From assembly GCA_963691885.1 (NCBI GenBank), contig OY829843.1:4464001-4528000 (forward strand): a stretch of 64,000 nt of DNA, read 5' to 3'. How positions within the stretch are numbered: the stretch's first letter is position 1; each line of letters starts with the position of its first letter. The notes below the pieces were generated by a model. The model was not told where the DNA came from and did not search any database. It saw only the letters and a list, made by a program, of their open reading frames with translations. This document shows positions 51,806-61,171 of the stretch, piece after piece. Source of the stretch: G963691885 sp963691885 (lineage in GTDB: Bacteria; Pseudomonadota; Alphaproteobacteria; UBA8366; Aestuariispiraceae). A program made the position numbers and the translations under genes.

Positions 51806-53848
51806 CTAAATCAATTTGATAGCCGCAAAGATCACACAGGCGACGCTCGCAAAGATGCCAGCGATTCCCGAAGAAATCTGCCCGCCGATATTACCGGCAA
51901 TGGTTTTTTGTTCACGGACATCACGACGCAGGTTCAGCAAATCAAGCGCTGTTTTGGTATAAAAGTTTGTTGCCGTGAGATAGGCCCTGTTATCCGATTC
52001 CAGGGCATTCAAGTCATCGGCAATCTCAACCAGTCTATCCAGGCGCCCTTCGCTGGCGGCTTTATTGAGCTTTTCCTGTACCATGCGCCGAGCGGTCCGG
52101 GAATTGAAGCGCTCAACCATCGGCATGAGAAGATTGGCCGCCGCCTCAGAAACGGCCGGAAAGCGAATTCCGCGTGAGTGGGCATCTTGCAGAATGGCCA
52201 GCAACCTCACCTGGCCCAAACCGGCCAGCGCGGTGTCAGCATCATCCATGGCACGCAATTCATCCGCAACAGCACGGCGGGAATGTGTTGCGACGAACGC
52301 TGCTATTTCCCGGTCCACAAGACGGGACATCTCCTTTGGTGCAGGGGCGGCAAGCCTCTCCAGTGCCGGCAGGACATGCTCCAGCGTCGGGACATAGTCG
52401 CGATCAAACATTGGCGAACGACAGGGATAGGACATGTTCAATTCATAAATGACTCGCTCCAGCCCATATCCACTGCCAACCCTCAAAAGTGTTGGCCGCT
52501 GTTTTTCAATTTTGGCGACTTCCTGTTGCGGGTCTACCCGCGTCAGCATTTGCATATCCAGCCAGAACTGACCCAGCGACATGGTAACCAGACCGGTAAA
52601 AGCACTGCGGGCCTCACCTTGATCGGCGTAATGCGCCGCAAAACTGCCCAACCCCCAGATTGTGGCCGCCAATCCGCGCAACCGAATGGGGCCGGACGGG
52701 TCAAGGGCTATGATGGTGCGTGCCAGCATCCGATCATCCTCTTCCGGCGGAAGGCCCATTTTTGCAGAATTTACAGCTTCGATTTTCGCCTCTTCACCCA
52801 GGCTGCGCCGCAACCATCCGTCCAGACTGCCGTCATTCAGAACCGGTTTCGCTTCTTCCCAATGCAGGCTCATGGCACGGGCGAGCGATCGAGCGGTCCA
52901 ATACTCTTTTTCGTCCATGACATAGGCCCTGGTCGCGCGGGCTGAGACCGCAGAGTGCTTTGGAGATAAACGCCGCCCATTAGCCCACATGATCAGGTCA
53001 TCAATGTCCCATCGCTCATCGTAATTGTCATTCAGCAAGCCATGCAGGACCTCGGCCATCGTTGCGGAAACCCGATGGATTTGGGTCATTGCACCAAACG
53101 ACCCCATCATCGTCTTTTCTTCAATTATTTCGTCGTCGGACATGCCTTTCAGGGGGTATTCGCCTGCCAACAGCGTCAGGATACAGACCCCAAGCGCATA
53201 CATATCGTCCTTGGACCGCCCCACGCCCCTGCCGCCAGGTGCGGACATCGCTGAATCCAGCGGTTCGCAAATGACGGGCTGAACCATTGCAGGCGGCGAA
53301 CTCAAGCATTCGCCCAGCTGTATGGTTGTCTTGGTGTCGTCAGTAAAAAACAGATTGTCAGGGCGGATCGCACGATGGGTCACCTTGTGCTCAGACAAGG
53401 AAACCATCAGTTCCGCAACCGGCACGATAAAGTGACGCGCCAGCTCCTCTTCATTCATCCTCTCTCGGACATGCTCACTGTTCTGAAAAACGCGTTCCCC
53501 CTTTGGTTGTTCAAGGATAACAACAGGGCACCGCCGATTTTCCGGGGCCCAGTCCACAATACTCCAGTCGACAACGCGGAAGAGAGCCTCGCTCTTTACC
53601 TTCTGAACTGTGGTAATCAGATCAGTCCGCGGTGGTAACTTCGGGTCACAGACCAGCGCATACATACTTCGCGTTACGTCCCGCCTTGGGGTGACCCTAA
53701 AGGCCAGTGCCGGTGCATTGTCCAATGCTGGCAAGGGTTGATCGATATTAATATCAAACCGGTCCTTGACCACGACATTGCCGTGCACCTCGGCGGTATC
53801 TTTATCGCCTCCACCAGTGTCATTGGTGTTGGAAATCTTCAGTGCCAT
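51806..53848 (-). CDS. Membrane-anchored Ser/Thr pseudokinase
   Basis: This is a 680-residue protein. Residues about 45-300 follow a eukaryotic-type protein-kinase fold: ELMVSLSEHKVTHRAIRPDNLFF (catalytic loop), a SKDDMYALGVCILTLLAGEYPL helix and RWDIDDLIMW. The catalytic Asp of HRD is Ala160 (HRAIRPDN) and the DFG metal Asp is replaced (LGE, 178-180), and no clear glycine loop exists, so kinase activity is unlikely. Residues about 310-640 are helical and unassigned. A C-terminal helix (about 655-678; GIAGIFASVACVIFAAIKL) would anchor it. It could be a scaffold. It pairs with the downstream membrane protein. Confidence 0.75.
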   Translation of the reverse strand: MALKISNTNDTGGGDKDTAEVHGNVVVKDRFDINIDQPLPALDNAPALAFRVTPRRDVTRSMYALVCDPKLPPRTDLITTVQKVKSEALFRVVDWSIVDWAPENRRCPVVILEQPKGERVFQNSEHVRERMNEEELARHFIVPVAELMVSLSEHKVTHRAIRPDNLFFTDDTKTTIQLGECLSSPPAMVQPVICEPLDSAMSAPGGRGVGRSKDDMYALGVCILTLLAGEYPLKGMSDDEIIEEKTMMGSFGAMTQIHRVSATMAEVLHGLLNDNYDERWDIDDLIMWANGRRLSPKHSAVSARATRAYVMDEKEYWTARSLARAMSLHWEEAKPVLNDGSLDGWLRRSLGEEAKIEAVNSAKMGLPPEEDDRMLARTIIALDPSGPIRLRGLAATIWGLGSFAAHYADQGEARSAFTGLVTMSLGQFWLDMQMLTRVDPQQEVAKIEKQRPTLLRVGSGYGLERVIYELNMSYPCRSPMFDRDYVPTLEHVLPALERLAAPAPKEMSRLVDREIAAFVATHSRRAVADELRAMDDADTALAGLGQVRLLAILQDAHSRGIRFPAVSEAAANLLMPMVERFNSRTARRMVQEKLNKAASEGRLDRLVEIADDLNALESDNRAYLTATNFYTKTALDLLNLRRDVREQKTIAGNIGGQISSGIAGIFASVACVIFAAIKLI

Positions 53849-53933
53849 CTTTGACCGTGTAACCCTCTATCACCGGAACCCTGCCATGCCGCGTATCCAA
53901 GCACATGCTCCATTAATCAAAGCATGACAGACG

Positions 53934-53959
53934 GCATGCAATAACAGCATGCAATAACA
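53934..53959. repeat. Tandem 13-bp repeat
   Basis: GCATGCAATAACA occurs twice without a gap in the spacer between the pseudokinase and purA genes (both leftward). It may be a simple slippage product. No known binding motif is recognised. Confidence 0.6.
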
Positions 53960-54034
53960 GCGCCAGATCGTAGCACGATTCAGTGATATGCGAAGAACAT
54001 CGCTTTATTAAAAGGAACTATTTCAACCGGTGCT

Positions 54035-55327
54035 TTATCCGGCGAATGGGTCCTTAACAAATATCGTGTCGTCCCGTTCAGGGCTGGTGGAAAGCAATGC
54101 CACAGGTGTTTCGATCAGCTCTTCCACACGGCGCACATATTTGATGGCTTTTGCGGGCAAATCGGCCCAGGAACGCGCACCATAGGTGCTTTCGCTCCAT
54201 CCCTCGAGCTCTTCATAAATCGGTTTGGCTCTGGCCTGCAGGCCCGCCGAGGATGGAAGATAGTCATAGCGCCGACCATCTATTTCATAGCCGATACAAA
54301 TCTTCAGAGTCTCAAAACCGTCCAGAACGTCCAGCTTTGTGAAAGCAACGCCATCCATTCCGGACACTTTTGCAGCCTGCCGGACCAGTACCGCGTCAAA
54401 CCAGCCACAGCGCCGTTTACGGCCTGTCACTGTTCCAAACTCGTGCCCTCTTTCACCAAGCCGTTCACCGATCTCGTTCTCAAGCTCCGACGGGAATGGA
54501 CCAGCCCCGACACGGGTTGTGTAGGCCTTGGTAATGCCCAGCACATAGCCCAGGGACCTTGGCCCTACACCCAAACCGGCAGAGGCCTGTCCCGACCCCG
54601 TGTTGGACGAGGTCACAAATGGATATGTCCCGTGATCGACATCCAGCATGACCCCTTGGGCGCCTTCGAAAAGCACACGTTTGCTTCGCTGTGTCGCTTC
54701 ATCAAGAATTTTCCAGGTTACCGCTGCATAAGGCGAAATGCGCGGTGCAATTTCATTTAGCTCGCGGATCATGTCTTCACGGTCAAATGTCACTTCGCCA
54801 TAGCCTTTCAACAGGGCGTTGTGGTGGGCCAACAGCGCGTCAACACGCTGCTCCAGTGTGCTTGGATCTGTCAGATCGCAAATGCGGATCGCCCGGCGCG
54901 CAACCTTATCCTCATAAGCCGGACCGATACCACGACCCGTCGTGCCGATCTTGTTTTCACCACGGGCCAGTTCTCTTGCCTTATCAACTGCCCGATGCAC
55001 CGGCAGGATCAAGACGGCATTTTCCGCGACTCTGAGTGTCGTTGGCGTTATCTCAACGCCCTGATCGGCAATCCGTTCGATTTCTTCGAGCAGTGCCCAT
55101 GGGTCGACAACAACCCCATTCCCGATGACAGAGGTTTTGCCCGGACGTACAACGCCAGAGGGCAAGAGGCTCAACTTATAAACAGTGCCGTCAATAACCA
55201 GTGTATGCCCGGCATTGTGACCGCCCTGAAACCGGCAAACCACATCGGCGCGATCCGACAGCCAGTCGACAATCTTGCCTTTACCCTCATCACCCCACTG
55301 GGACCCGATTACGACCACATTTGACAA
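54035..55327 (-). CDS. purA: Adenylosuccinate synthetase
   Basis: This 430-residue enzyme converts IMP and aspartate to adenylosuccinate with GTP in AMP synthesis. SQWGDEGKGKIVDWL carries the GTP loop and catalytic Asp at residues 8-22, and GGHNAGHTLVIDG holds the catalytic His near 41. GTTGRGIGPAYEDKVAR lies near 129-145, and VGAGPFPSELEN and TGRKRRCGWFDAV follow. The C-terminal base-recognition part is complete (PVALLSTSPERDDTI). The length is standard. It is immediately downstream of hisZ (47-base gap), an order found in other Alphaproteobacteria. Confidence 0.97.
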   Translation of the reverse strand: MSNVVVIGSQWGDEGKGKIVDWLSDRADVVCRFQGGHNAGHTLVIDGTVYKLSLLPSGVVRPGKTSVIGNGVVVDPWALLEEIERIADQGVEITPTTLRVAENAVLILPVHRAVDKARELARGENKIGTTGRGIGPAYEDKVARRAIRICDLTDPSTLEQRVDALLAHHNALLKGYGEVTFDREDMIRELNEIAPRISPYAAVTWKILDEATQRSKRVLFEGAQGVMLDVDHGTYPFVTSSNTGSGQASAGLGVGPRSLGYVLGITKAYTTRVGAGPFPSELENEIGERLGERGHEFGTVTGRKRRCGWFDAVLVRQAAKVSGMDGVAFTKLDVLDGFETLKICIGYEIDGRRYDYLPSSAGLQARAKPIYEELEGWSESTYGARSWADLPAKAIKYVRRVEELIETPVALLSTSPERDDTIFVKDPFAG

Positions 55328-55374
55328 AGTGACTGCCCTTTCTGTTCAAAGCCCGGCCCATGGCCGAAATCTGC

Positions 55375-56517
55375 TTACAAATTTTCTAGTTCCTGAACCG
55401 ACCCATCCAGATAAATATCTGAACACAACAATCGCTTCGCTTCTTCAACCGGATTAGCTGACGGCTCAAGACCGACGAGGACAACGTGCCCTTCAGCCCT
55501 CAATTGATCTGCCGTCGTCTGCGCCTCGCCAGCGGGCAGGAAGATTTTTCTCAAGGCCGGTCTGGATGGAATGGCCCGCATGACCGTGTCCAAATACAGG
55601 GTAAACCCGGTCCCCGGCTCGGCCGTGCCAACCCGATTGTAGCGGCCACCCCGTCCTATTTCACCCCTCACATTCCGGGCAAAGATCGTGAAGCTCACGC
55701 CGTCCTGATACTCAAAACCCCGATGTTCCACAGGATCGACAGTCACGATCAAATCCGGTTTTGCCTGCGCGATCAGATCCACAACGTCGCGCAGCCTCGT
55801 AACTTCTGCCGCCGCCGGTTCAGGTAAATCCAGTCCGGACATAACAGATAATGCCTGATCAGCCGGTCCCGTCGCATGCAGCAATGCCTTCAGAATATCC
55901 CGCACCTTTGCATCAACCCCTTCCAGTCCGGAGGCATCTTTGCGGTCTAGCGCGTCTTCTACTGTCTCGATTGAGGTATTTGTCCCCTCACAGATCAAAC
56001 CGACCAGACTTGGCAAGGAAAGATCCACCGATAAATTCGGAACCCCGATCCCCATCAGTGAAGAAGCTGCCAGAACGACCGTTTCTGCATCCGCCGCCGC
56101 CGTATCAACGCCGATCAGCTCGCAGCCTGCCTCTCGAAACTGTCTTTCCGGACGCAGCTGGCTCCCCCGAACCCGAAGCACTGATCCACCATAGGCCAGG
56201 CGGAGAGGCCGTGGGGAGTTTACAAGGCGGGTTGCGGCAATGCGGGCAACCTGCGGCGTCATATCCGCGCGAACACCCATCATTTTCTGGCTTACAGGAT
56301 CCATCAGACGGAACGTATGCTGCCCCATGCCCGCGCCGACCCCATCAAGAAGATTTTCCTCAAACTCAACGAGTGGCGGATCAACCCGTTCGTAACCGTA
56401 GGACAGGAAAGACGCCATCAGACAGTCCATGACGTCAGCTTCGTGTGCGGCCTGAGGCGCCAAATTGTCCTTGAGGCCATTTGGCAGCAACGAGCGTAGT
56501 GCCTGATCAATCATCAA
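55375..56517 (-). CDS. hisZ: ATP phosphoribosyltransferase regulatory subunit
   Basis: This 380-residue protein resembles histidyl-tRNA synthetase but lacks the anticodon-binding domain. It forms a complex with short HisG for the first step of histidine synthesis. Motif 2-like QMMGVRADMTPQVARIAATRL and the FREAGCELIGVD segment are visible, along with VSFTIFARNVRGEIGRGGRYNRVG near the C-terminal half. Its presence implies a short-form hisG elsewhere. The gene lies directly upstream of purA. Two adjacent Met codons at the start leave a one-codon uncertainty. Confidence 0.93.
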   Translation of the reverse strand: MMIDQALRSLLPNGLKDNLAPQAAHEADVMDCLMASFLSYGYERVDPPLVEFEENLLDGVGAGMGQHTFRLMDPVSQKMMGVRADMTPQVARIAATRLVNSPRPLRLAYGGSVLRVRGSQLRPERQFREAGCELIGVDTAAADAETVVLAASSLMGIGVPNLSVDLSLPSLVGLICEGTNTSIETVEDALDRKDASGLEGVDAKVRDILKALLHATGPADQALSVMSGLDLPEPAAAEVTRLRDVVDLIAQAKPDLIVTVDPVEHRGFEYQDGVSFTIFARNVRGEIGRGGRYNRVGTAEPGTGFTLYLDTVMRAIPSRPALRKIFLPAGEAQTTADQLRAEGHVVLVGLEPSANPVEEAKRLLCSDIYLDGSVQELENL

Positions 56518-56659
56518 AACGGACCCTGTCTGCGAACGTTAAATGTTCGGGATGAAAAGGGGCTGATCCCCCCATGCAACGCGCAGACAGGTACAGGTTT
56601 TCACTGACTGAAACAAGAGTGCCAAAGGCGAAGAACCGCCAATTTGCAGTGATTAGGCG

Positions 56660-58069
56660 CTATGCGACCCGTAAACTGGGTTTCGTATCCAGTTTCAGCG
56701 CCTGAGCCTTGGCGCGGGCACATTCTGACCCCGTCACATCACCGCATCCTTCAAAAGCCCTCGCAGCCATAAGCCAGTTTTGCGGACTTGTCTTTTTGGT
56801 CTGGGTCCGCTCGGAAATCAGCGCCCTGGCCAGTTTAAACTCACCAGACCGAAGCGCGGCCTCAATCAGGGTCAAATGTATGATATCACGTTGCGCGTGG
56901 GATCCTCCAAGCTTGCCTGTCTGATAACGAATGGGCCGCAACTGTGTTACCGCACCGGCATAATCACCCTTCGCAAATGCCTCAATCGCGCGACAGAAGG
57001 GCAACCCGACCTCCCGGGTCATCGCAACGTTCGAATCGTCCTCGCTGCGCACATAACGTTCGTTCGCGTCCAGAACGCGCCGGACAAGTTCGTCATCGCC
57101 ATTGGCAACAAATGTCATCATGGCGTGCACGTCGTTGAACGCGTACAGTGTATCTTCCGCCGCATGGGCCCACTTCTGTGCCAATCTCGACCAACGCGCG
57201 CCGACATCCACCCCGAAGAGGTTCAACCGCCACAGCAGTGACGCGGCGTCCAACTCCTCATACTTGTCACCGGATTGATCGTCAGATTGCAGCTTGTCAT
57301 CGAAGATTTCGAGGCAGCGGTCATAGTCACAAATGTCCAGGTGATATAGCGAAAGATGCCACCAGAGATGACTGGAAAAATTCCCCTGGCTCCAATCGCC
57401 GACGCGATCGTTCAGCCAGCGGATCCCGCCATCCTGGCGGCCCATCATCTCCAGGACATGTGCAACAGCATGAATGCCATATGCATCCTGCGGGTCGATC
57501 GATACCGCCCGGCGACCAGCCTCTTCAGCAGCGGCATAATCCCCGTTTTCTTCCAGACCGAACGACAGGAAACCCAGGACAAAATTATACCCTGGTACAC
57601 CTTCGTTCCAGGCATGCATAACGCGGGTCACACGGTCACGCTGATTGATCGTATCGCCCAGCAGGACGTCAGAGAGATGGCTCATCTGCAAGGCAAGAAG
57701 GTCACGCGGATAATCAACCAACACCTGATCCCAGGCATCAACCGCACCGTAGAAATCACCATCCAGCCAGCGGCGCACGGCTATAATGTGGCCGCGCTCT
57801 CTCTCATTGGCGATTTCCCAAAGCGCTTCGGCGGCTTCAACAGAGGCAACAAAATCCGGATAGATGCGGACCTCCATCGCCTGGGTCAGAACGCCTGCCT
57901 TAAAGACATGCCCCATAACAAACTCTGGATCTTTGGAAAGGACGGCTTCGATCATGCCCACCGGATCGCCCCGGTAATGCAACAGCTCAAAATGGGCCGC
58001 ATCGAACCCTTCGAGTGATGCAGCGTTGCTGGTTGAAACCGGAACCCCCCGAAGGTCTTTCAATGACAT
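56660..58069 (-). CDS. TPR-repeat protein
   Basis: This 469-residue protein is all-helical; starting from ATG 58069 (GGAGACGG ribosome site) it begins MSLKDLRGVPVST. Tetratricopeptide-like units are spread along it (AAHFELLHYRGDPVGMIEAVL, ENGDYAAAEEAGRRAVSIDPQDAYG, AKGDYAGAVTQLRPIRYQ). It matches the layout of the tetratricopeptide family often called TPR_38-type in Alphaproteobacteria. No signal peptide or helix, so it is cytosolic. The role is unknown. It lies between hisZ and long-form serA, all leftward but with spacers of about 140 bases. Confidence 0.8.
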   Translation of the reverse strand: MSLKDLRGVPVSTSNAASLEGFDAAHFELLHYRGDPVGMIEAVLSKDPEFVMGHVFKAGVLTQAMEVRIYPDFVASVEAAEALWEIANERERGHIIAVRRWLDGDFYGAVDAWDQVLVDYPRDLLALQMSHLSDVLLGDTINQRDRVTRVMHAWNEGVPGYNFVLGFLSFGLEENGDYAAAEEAGRRAVSIDPQDAYGIHAVAHVLEMMGRQDGGIRWLNDRVGDWSQGNFSSHLWWHLSLYHLDICDYDRCLEIFDDKLQSDDQSGDKYEELDAASLLWRLNLFGVDVGARWSRLAQKWAHAAEDTLYAFNDVHAMMTFVANGDDELVRRVLDANERYVRSEDDSNVAMTREVGLPFCRAIEAFAKGDYAGAVTQLRPIRYQTGKLGGSHAQRDIIHLTLIEAALRSGEFKLARALISERTQTKKTSPQNWLMAARAFEGCGDVTGSECARAKAQALKLDTKPSLRVA

Positions 58070-58212
58070 TGCCGTCTCCGCAGATATGTGTCGTCGCGGG
58101 CAGGGAATGTGGCATTCCCCCCAAAACAACTATGTCACGGAAAGCAAATCCGGCCAAATAACACCGGCTTCCCAAATGCGTGAACGCGCGGTGTTGCTAC
58201 CTGGGAGCAGAA

Positions 58213-59793
58213 TCAGAGAAACGTCAGACGCTTTGCCTGTGTGACCAAGGGTAGCGCGCAGACCTCGTTCAACACGTCATCTGACATGCGTTCGTCCAGT
58301 TCGATCAGCGCTATCGCGTGCCCTCCGGCATCGGCACGCCCCAGATGAAAACTGGCGATATTCATGCCCTTAGCCGCCAGGAGTGAGCCCAGTGCACCGA
58401 TCAGACCCGGCTTGTCCGTATTGGTGATATAAAGCATATGAGGGGACAAAGCCGCCTCGACCTGAATGCCCTTGATCTCGACAACACGGGGTTTATCCCC
58501 ACCGAACAGGGTGCCGGAGATTGACCGTGTGAATTTGTCCGTCTCCACCGAAATACGAATCAGCGTCTGGTAATCACCCGCCCCATCGCGTTTCACCTCA
58601 CCAATCCGGATGCCCCGCTCACGGGCGATAACAGGCGCGTTTACCATGTTTACCGAGTCCGAGAACGGGCGAAGCAATCCGGCAATCGCGGCCTGAACCA
58701 GGGGCTGGATATTCAGTGCGGCAACCGACCCTTCAAACTCGATTGTGGCAGATTTCAGACCGTTCTCAGTCACCTGCCCCGCAAAACTGCCCAACTGTTC
58801 AGCCAGCTTCATATAGGGACGCAAACGTGGAGCATCTTCGGCACTGACCGATGGCATGTTGAGCGCATTTGTCACCGCCCCGGTCAGCAAATAATCGGAC
58901 ATTTGCTCTGCAACCTGAATGGCGACATTTTCCTGGGCTTCAGCCGTTGAAGCACCCAGATGAGGCGTAGCAACAACGTCGTCACGGCCAAATAGCGGGT
59001 TTTCACGGGCTGGCTCATCGGCGAAGACATCCAGTGCAGCCCCGGCGACCACCCCGGCATTGAGGGCCTCTACAAGCGCGGTCTCGTCAATAATGCCGCC
59101 ACGGGCGCAATTGACGATGCGTACGCCCTTTTTCATCTTCTTGAAGGCCGAAGCGTCCAGAAGATTGCGCGTCTGATCGGTCAACGGTGTATGGATGGTG
59201 ATAAAGTCTGCGCGACGATAAAGTTCGTCGAGTTCAACCCGCTCCACGCCGATTTCCTCTGCCCGCTCGTTTGACAGAAATGGATCAAACGCAATAACCC
59301 GCATTTTCAGACCCTGGGCACGATCAGCGACGATTGCGCCAATATTCCCGGCCCCGACAAGCCCCAGAACTTTGCCGTAAAGCTCAACCCCCATGAAACG
59401 GGACTTTTCCCATTTCCCGGCATGGGTAGAGGCGTTTGCCATGGGGATTTGTCGGGCGACCGACATCATCATTGAAATCGCGTGTTCTGCTGTTGTGATC
59501 GAATTCCCAAATGGTGTGTTCATCACGATGACACCCGCCGCCGTCGCTGCATCGCGATCAACATTGTCAACACCAATGCCGGCGCGCCCGACAATTTTGA
59601 GATTGGGGGCGCTCGCCAGGACTTCACTTGTCACTTTGGTCGCAGAACGGATCGCCAGGCCGTCATACTCGTCGATCACGGATTTCAGTTCCTCCGCCGC
59701 CAACCCTGGCCGATAATCGACATCTACGCCGCGCTCCTTGAATATTTCTACTGCGCGTTCAGACAGCTTGTCGGAAATTAGTACCTTGGGCAT
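58213..59793 (-). CDS. serA: D-3-phosphoglycerate dehydrogenase, long form
   Basis: This 526-residue enzyme oxidises 3-phosphoglycerate to 3-phosphohydroxypyruvate. VGRAGIGVDNVDRDAATAAGV, VLGLVGAGNIGAIVADRAQG (Rossmann), RIVNCARGGIIDE and ATPHLGASTAEAQENVA with the catalytic His make the catalytic core (residues 1 to about 310). An intervening allosteric domain (about 315-450) and a C-terminal ACT domain (about 455-526; DKPGLIGALGSLLAAKGMNIASFHLGR) identify the long form, as in Mycobacterium and most Alphaproteobacteria. It directly follows serC (39 bases), so this pair is the main serine operon. Confidence 0.96.
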   Translation of the reverse strand: MPKVLISDKLSERAVEIFKERGVDVDYRPGLAAEELKSVIDEYDGLAIRSATKVTSEVLASAPNLKIVGRAGIGVDNVDRDAATAAGVIVMNTPFGNSITTAEHAISMMMSVARQIPMANASTHAGKWEKSRFMGVELYGKVLGLVGAGNIGAIVADRAQGLKMRVIAFDPFLSNERAEEIGVERVELDELYRRADFITIHTPLTDQTRNLLDASAFKKMKKGVRIVNCARGGIIDETALVEALNAGVVAGAALDVFADEPARENPLFGRDDVVATPHLGASTAEAQENVAIQVAEQMSDYLLTGAVTNALNMPSVSAEDAPRLRPYMKLAEQLGSFAGQVTENGLKSATIEFEGSVAALNIQPLVQAAIAGLLRPFSDSVNMVNAPVIARERGIRIGEVKRDGAGDYQTLIRISVETDKFTRSISGTLFGGDKPRVVEIKGIQVEAALSPHMLYITNTDKPGLIGALGSLLAAKGMNIASFHLGRADAGGHAIALIELDERMSDDVLNEVCALPLVTQAKRLTFL

Positions 59794-59832
59794 GGAAGTG
59801 CCTTTCGAAAAATTCAGTAATATCTTCAGAAA

Positions 59833-60993
59833 TCAGGCTTCGGAAGTGACCTTTGCATAGGCCCAGTCCAGCCACGGCATCAGTGTCGCCATGTCCATAC
59901 TGTCAACCGTTGCACCGCCCCACAGGCGCAAGCCTGGCAGCGCGTCACGGTGCCCGTTGATATCATAGGCGATAACAACCTCTTCCAGCAGTTTGGCCAT
60001 CTTCTTGGGCGCGGCGGCCAGTGCCTCACCCGACAGGGTCTCAGTCTCCACCAGGGTCAGACAGATCGAAGTGCAGGAGCGTGTCTCAACCGCATCTGAC
60101 AGAAAATCCACCCACGGACGGTCAGCCACCCAGGCCTCAACAGAAGCGAGGTTCGCTTGGGATCTCGCAATCATGCCGCCATGGCCACCAATTGATTCCG
60201 CCCATTCCAGTGCTTTGACAGCGTCTTCAACGCATAACATTGACGGTGTGTTGATTGTTTCACCTTTGAAAATGCCTTCAATCAATTTGCCGCCCTTCGT
60301 CATCCGAAAGATCTTTGGCAGCGGCCAGGGCGGTGTGTAATTCTCAAGCCGCTCAACGGCGCGCGGCGACAAAACCAGCATGCCATGGGCCGCTTCACCA
60401 CCCAGCGCCTTCTGCCACGACCAGGTTGTTACATCGAGCTTGTCCCAGGGAAGCGTCATGGAAAATGCGGCCGAGGTCGCGTCGCACAGGGTCAGTCCTT
60501 TGCGGTTCGTGTTAATCCAGTCACCATTGGGAACGCAGACACCGCTGGTCGTACCGTTCCAGGTGAAGACAACATCCCTGTCACAGTCAACCGTGCCCAA
60601 ATCCGGAAGAAAGCCATATTCGGCGCTGAGATGACGCACATCTCCCAGCTTCAGTTGCTTGGTGACATCACTCACCCAGCCCTGACCGAAACTTTCCCAG
60701 GACAGGATATCAACACCGCGTTCGCCCAGCATCGACCACATGGCCATCTCGATCGCGCCCGTATCCGAGGCCGGGACGATACCGATGCGATAGTCATCTG
60801 GTATCCCGAGAATGGATCTGGTCTTGTCGATGACCTCTATTATGCGCGCCTTCGCCGGTCCCGACCGGTGAGATCGACCAAGCAATGCCCCTTCCAATTC
60901 CGCAACGGAATAACCTGGATGTTTCGCGCATGGTCCCGACGAGAAAAACGGCCGGGTCGGCTTTATGGTGGGCATGTCAGAGGTAACCGTCAC
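59833..60993 (-). CDS. serC: Phosphoserine aminotransferase
   Basis: This PLP enzyme (about 386 residues from GTG 60993, chosen for AGGAAAAGGA 7 bases upstream; GTG 61023 and ATG 60975 are other options) transfers an amino group from glutamate to 3-phosphohydroxypyruvate. FFSSGPCAKHPGY and LLGRSHRSGPAKA open the fold. IGIVPASDTGAIEMAMWSMLG and the WSWQKALGGEAAHGM motif with the PLP-binding Lys follow. The sequence is of the alphaproteobacterial SerC subgroup (class V), longer than the E. coli type. It is upstream of long serA in one unit. Confidence 0.95.
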   Translation of the reverse strand: MTVTSDMPTIKPTRPFFSSGPCAKHPGYSVAELEGALLGRSHRSGPAKARIIEVIDKTRSILGIPDDYRIGIVPASDTGAIEMAMWSMLGERGVDILSWESFGQGWVSDVTKQLKLGDVRHLSAEYGFLPDLGTVDCDRDVVFTWNGTTSGVCVPNGDWINTNRKGLTLCDATSAAFSMTLPWDKLDVTTWSWQKALGGEAAHGMLVLSPRAVERLENYTPPWPLPKIFRMTKGGKLIEGIFKGETINTPSMLCVEDAVKALEWAESIGGHGGMIARSQANLASVEAWVADRPWVDFLSDAVETRSCTSICLTLVETETLSGEALAAAPKKMAKLLEEVVIAYDINGHRDALPGLRLWGGATVDSMDMATLMPWLDWAYAKVTSEA

Positions 60994-61171
60994 TGTTGCG
61001 TCCTTTTCCTGTAGCCAGTTCACATTGCTGCAGCGCTAGACGTGGGGTTAGCGCAGCGTCGATCAAGACAATGTGGAAAGAGTGTGGTCAATACCCAATC
61101 ACCGCGCCATGGTCAATGGAATGCGGCAAAAAGTCCGGGATTTACGGGGATTTCAGTTGTGACGTAATCGA

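Noticed and set aside
52178..52945. 255-codon open frame antisense to the pseudokinase gene
   Set aside because: Residue composition (Arg, Gln, His, Pro-rich) is typical of an antisense shadow; the opposite strand encodes a coherent protein.
55851..56432. 193-codon open frame antisense to hisZ
   Set aside because: hisZ is well supported on the other strand; this frame is Pro/Arg/Ser-rich and lacks domains.
57356..58018. 220-codon open frame antisense to the TPR gene
   Set aside because: Shadow of a well-supported helical-repeat protein; no start signal.
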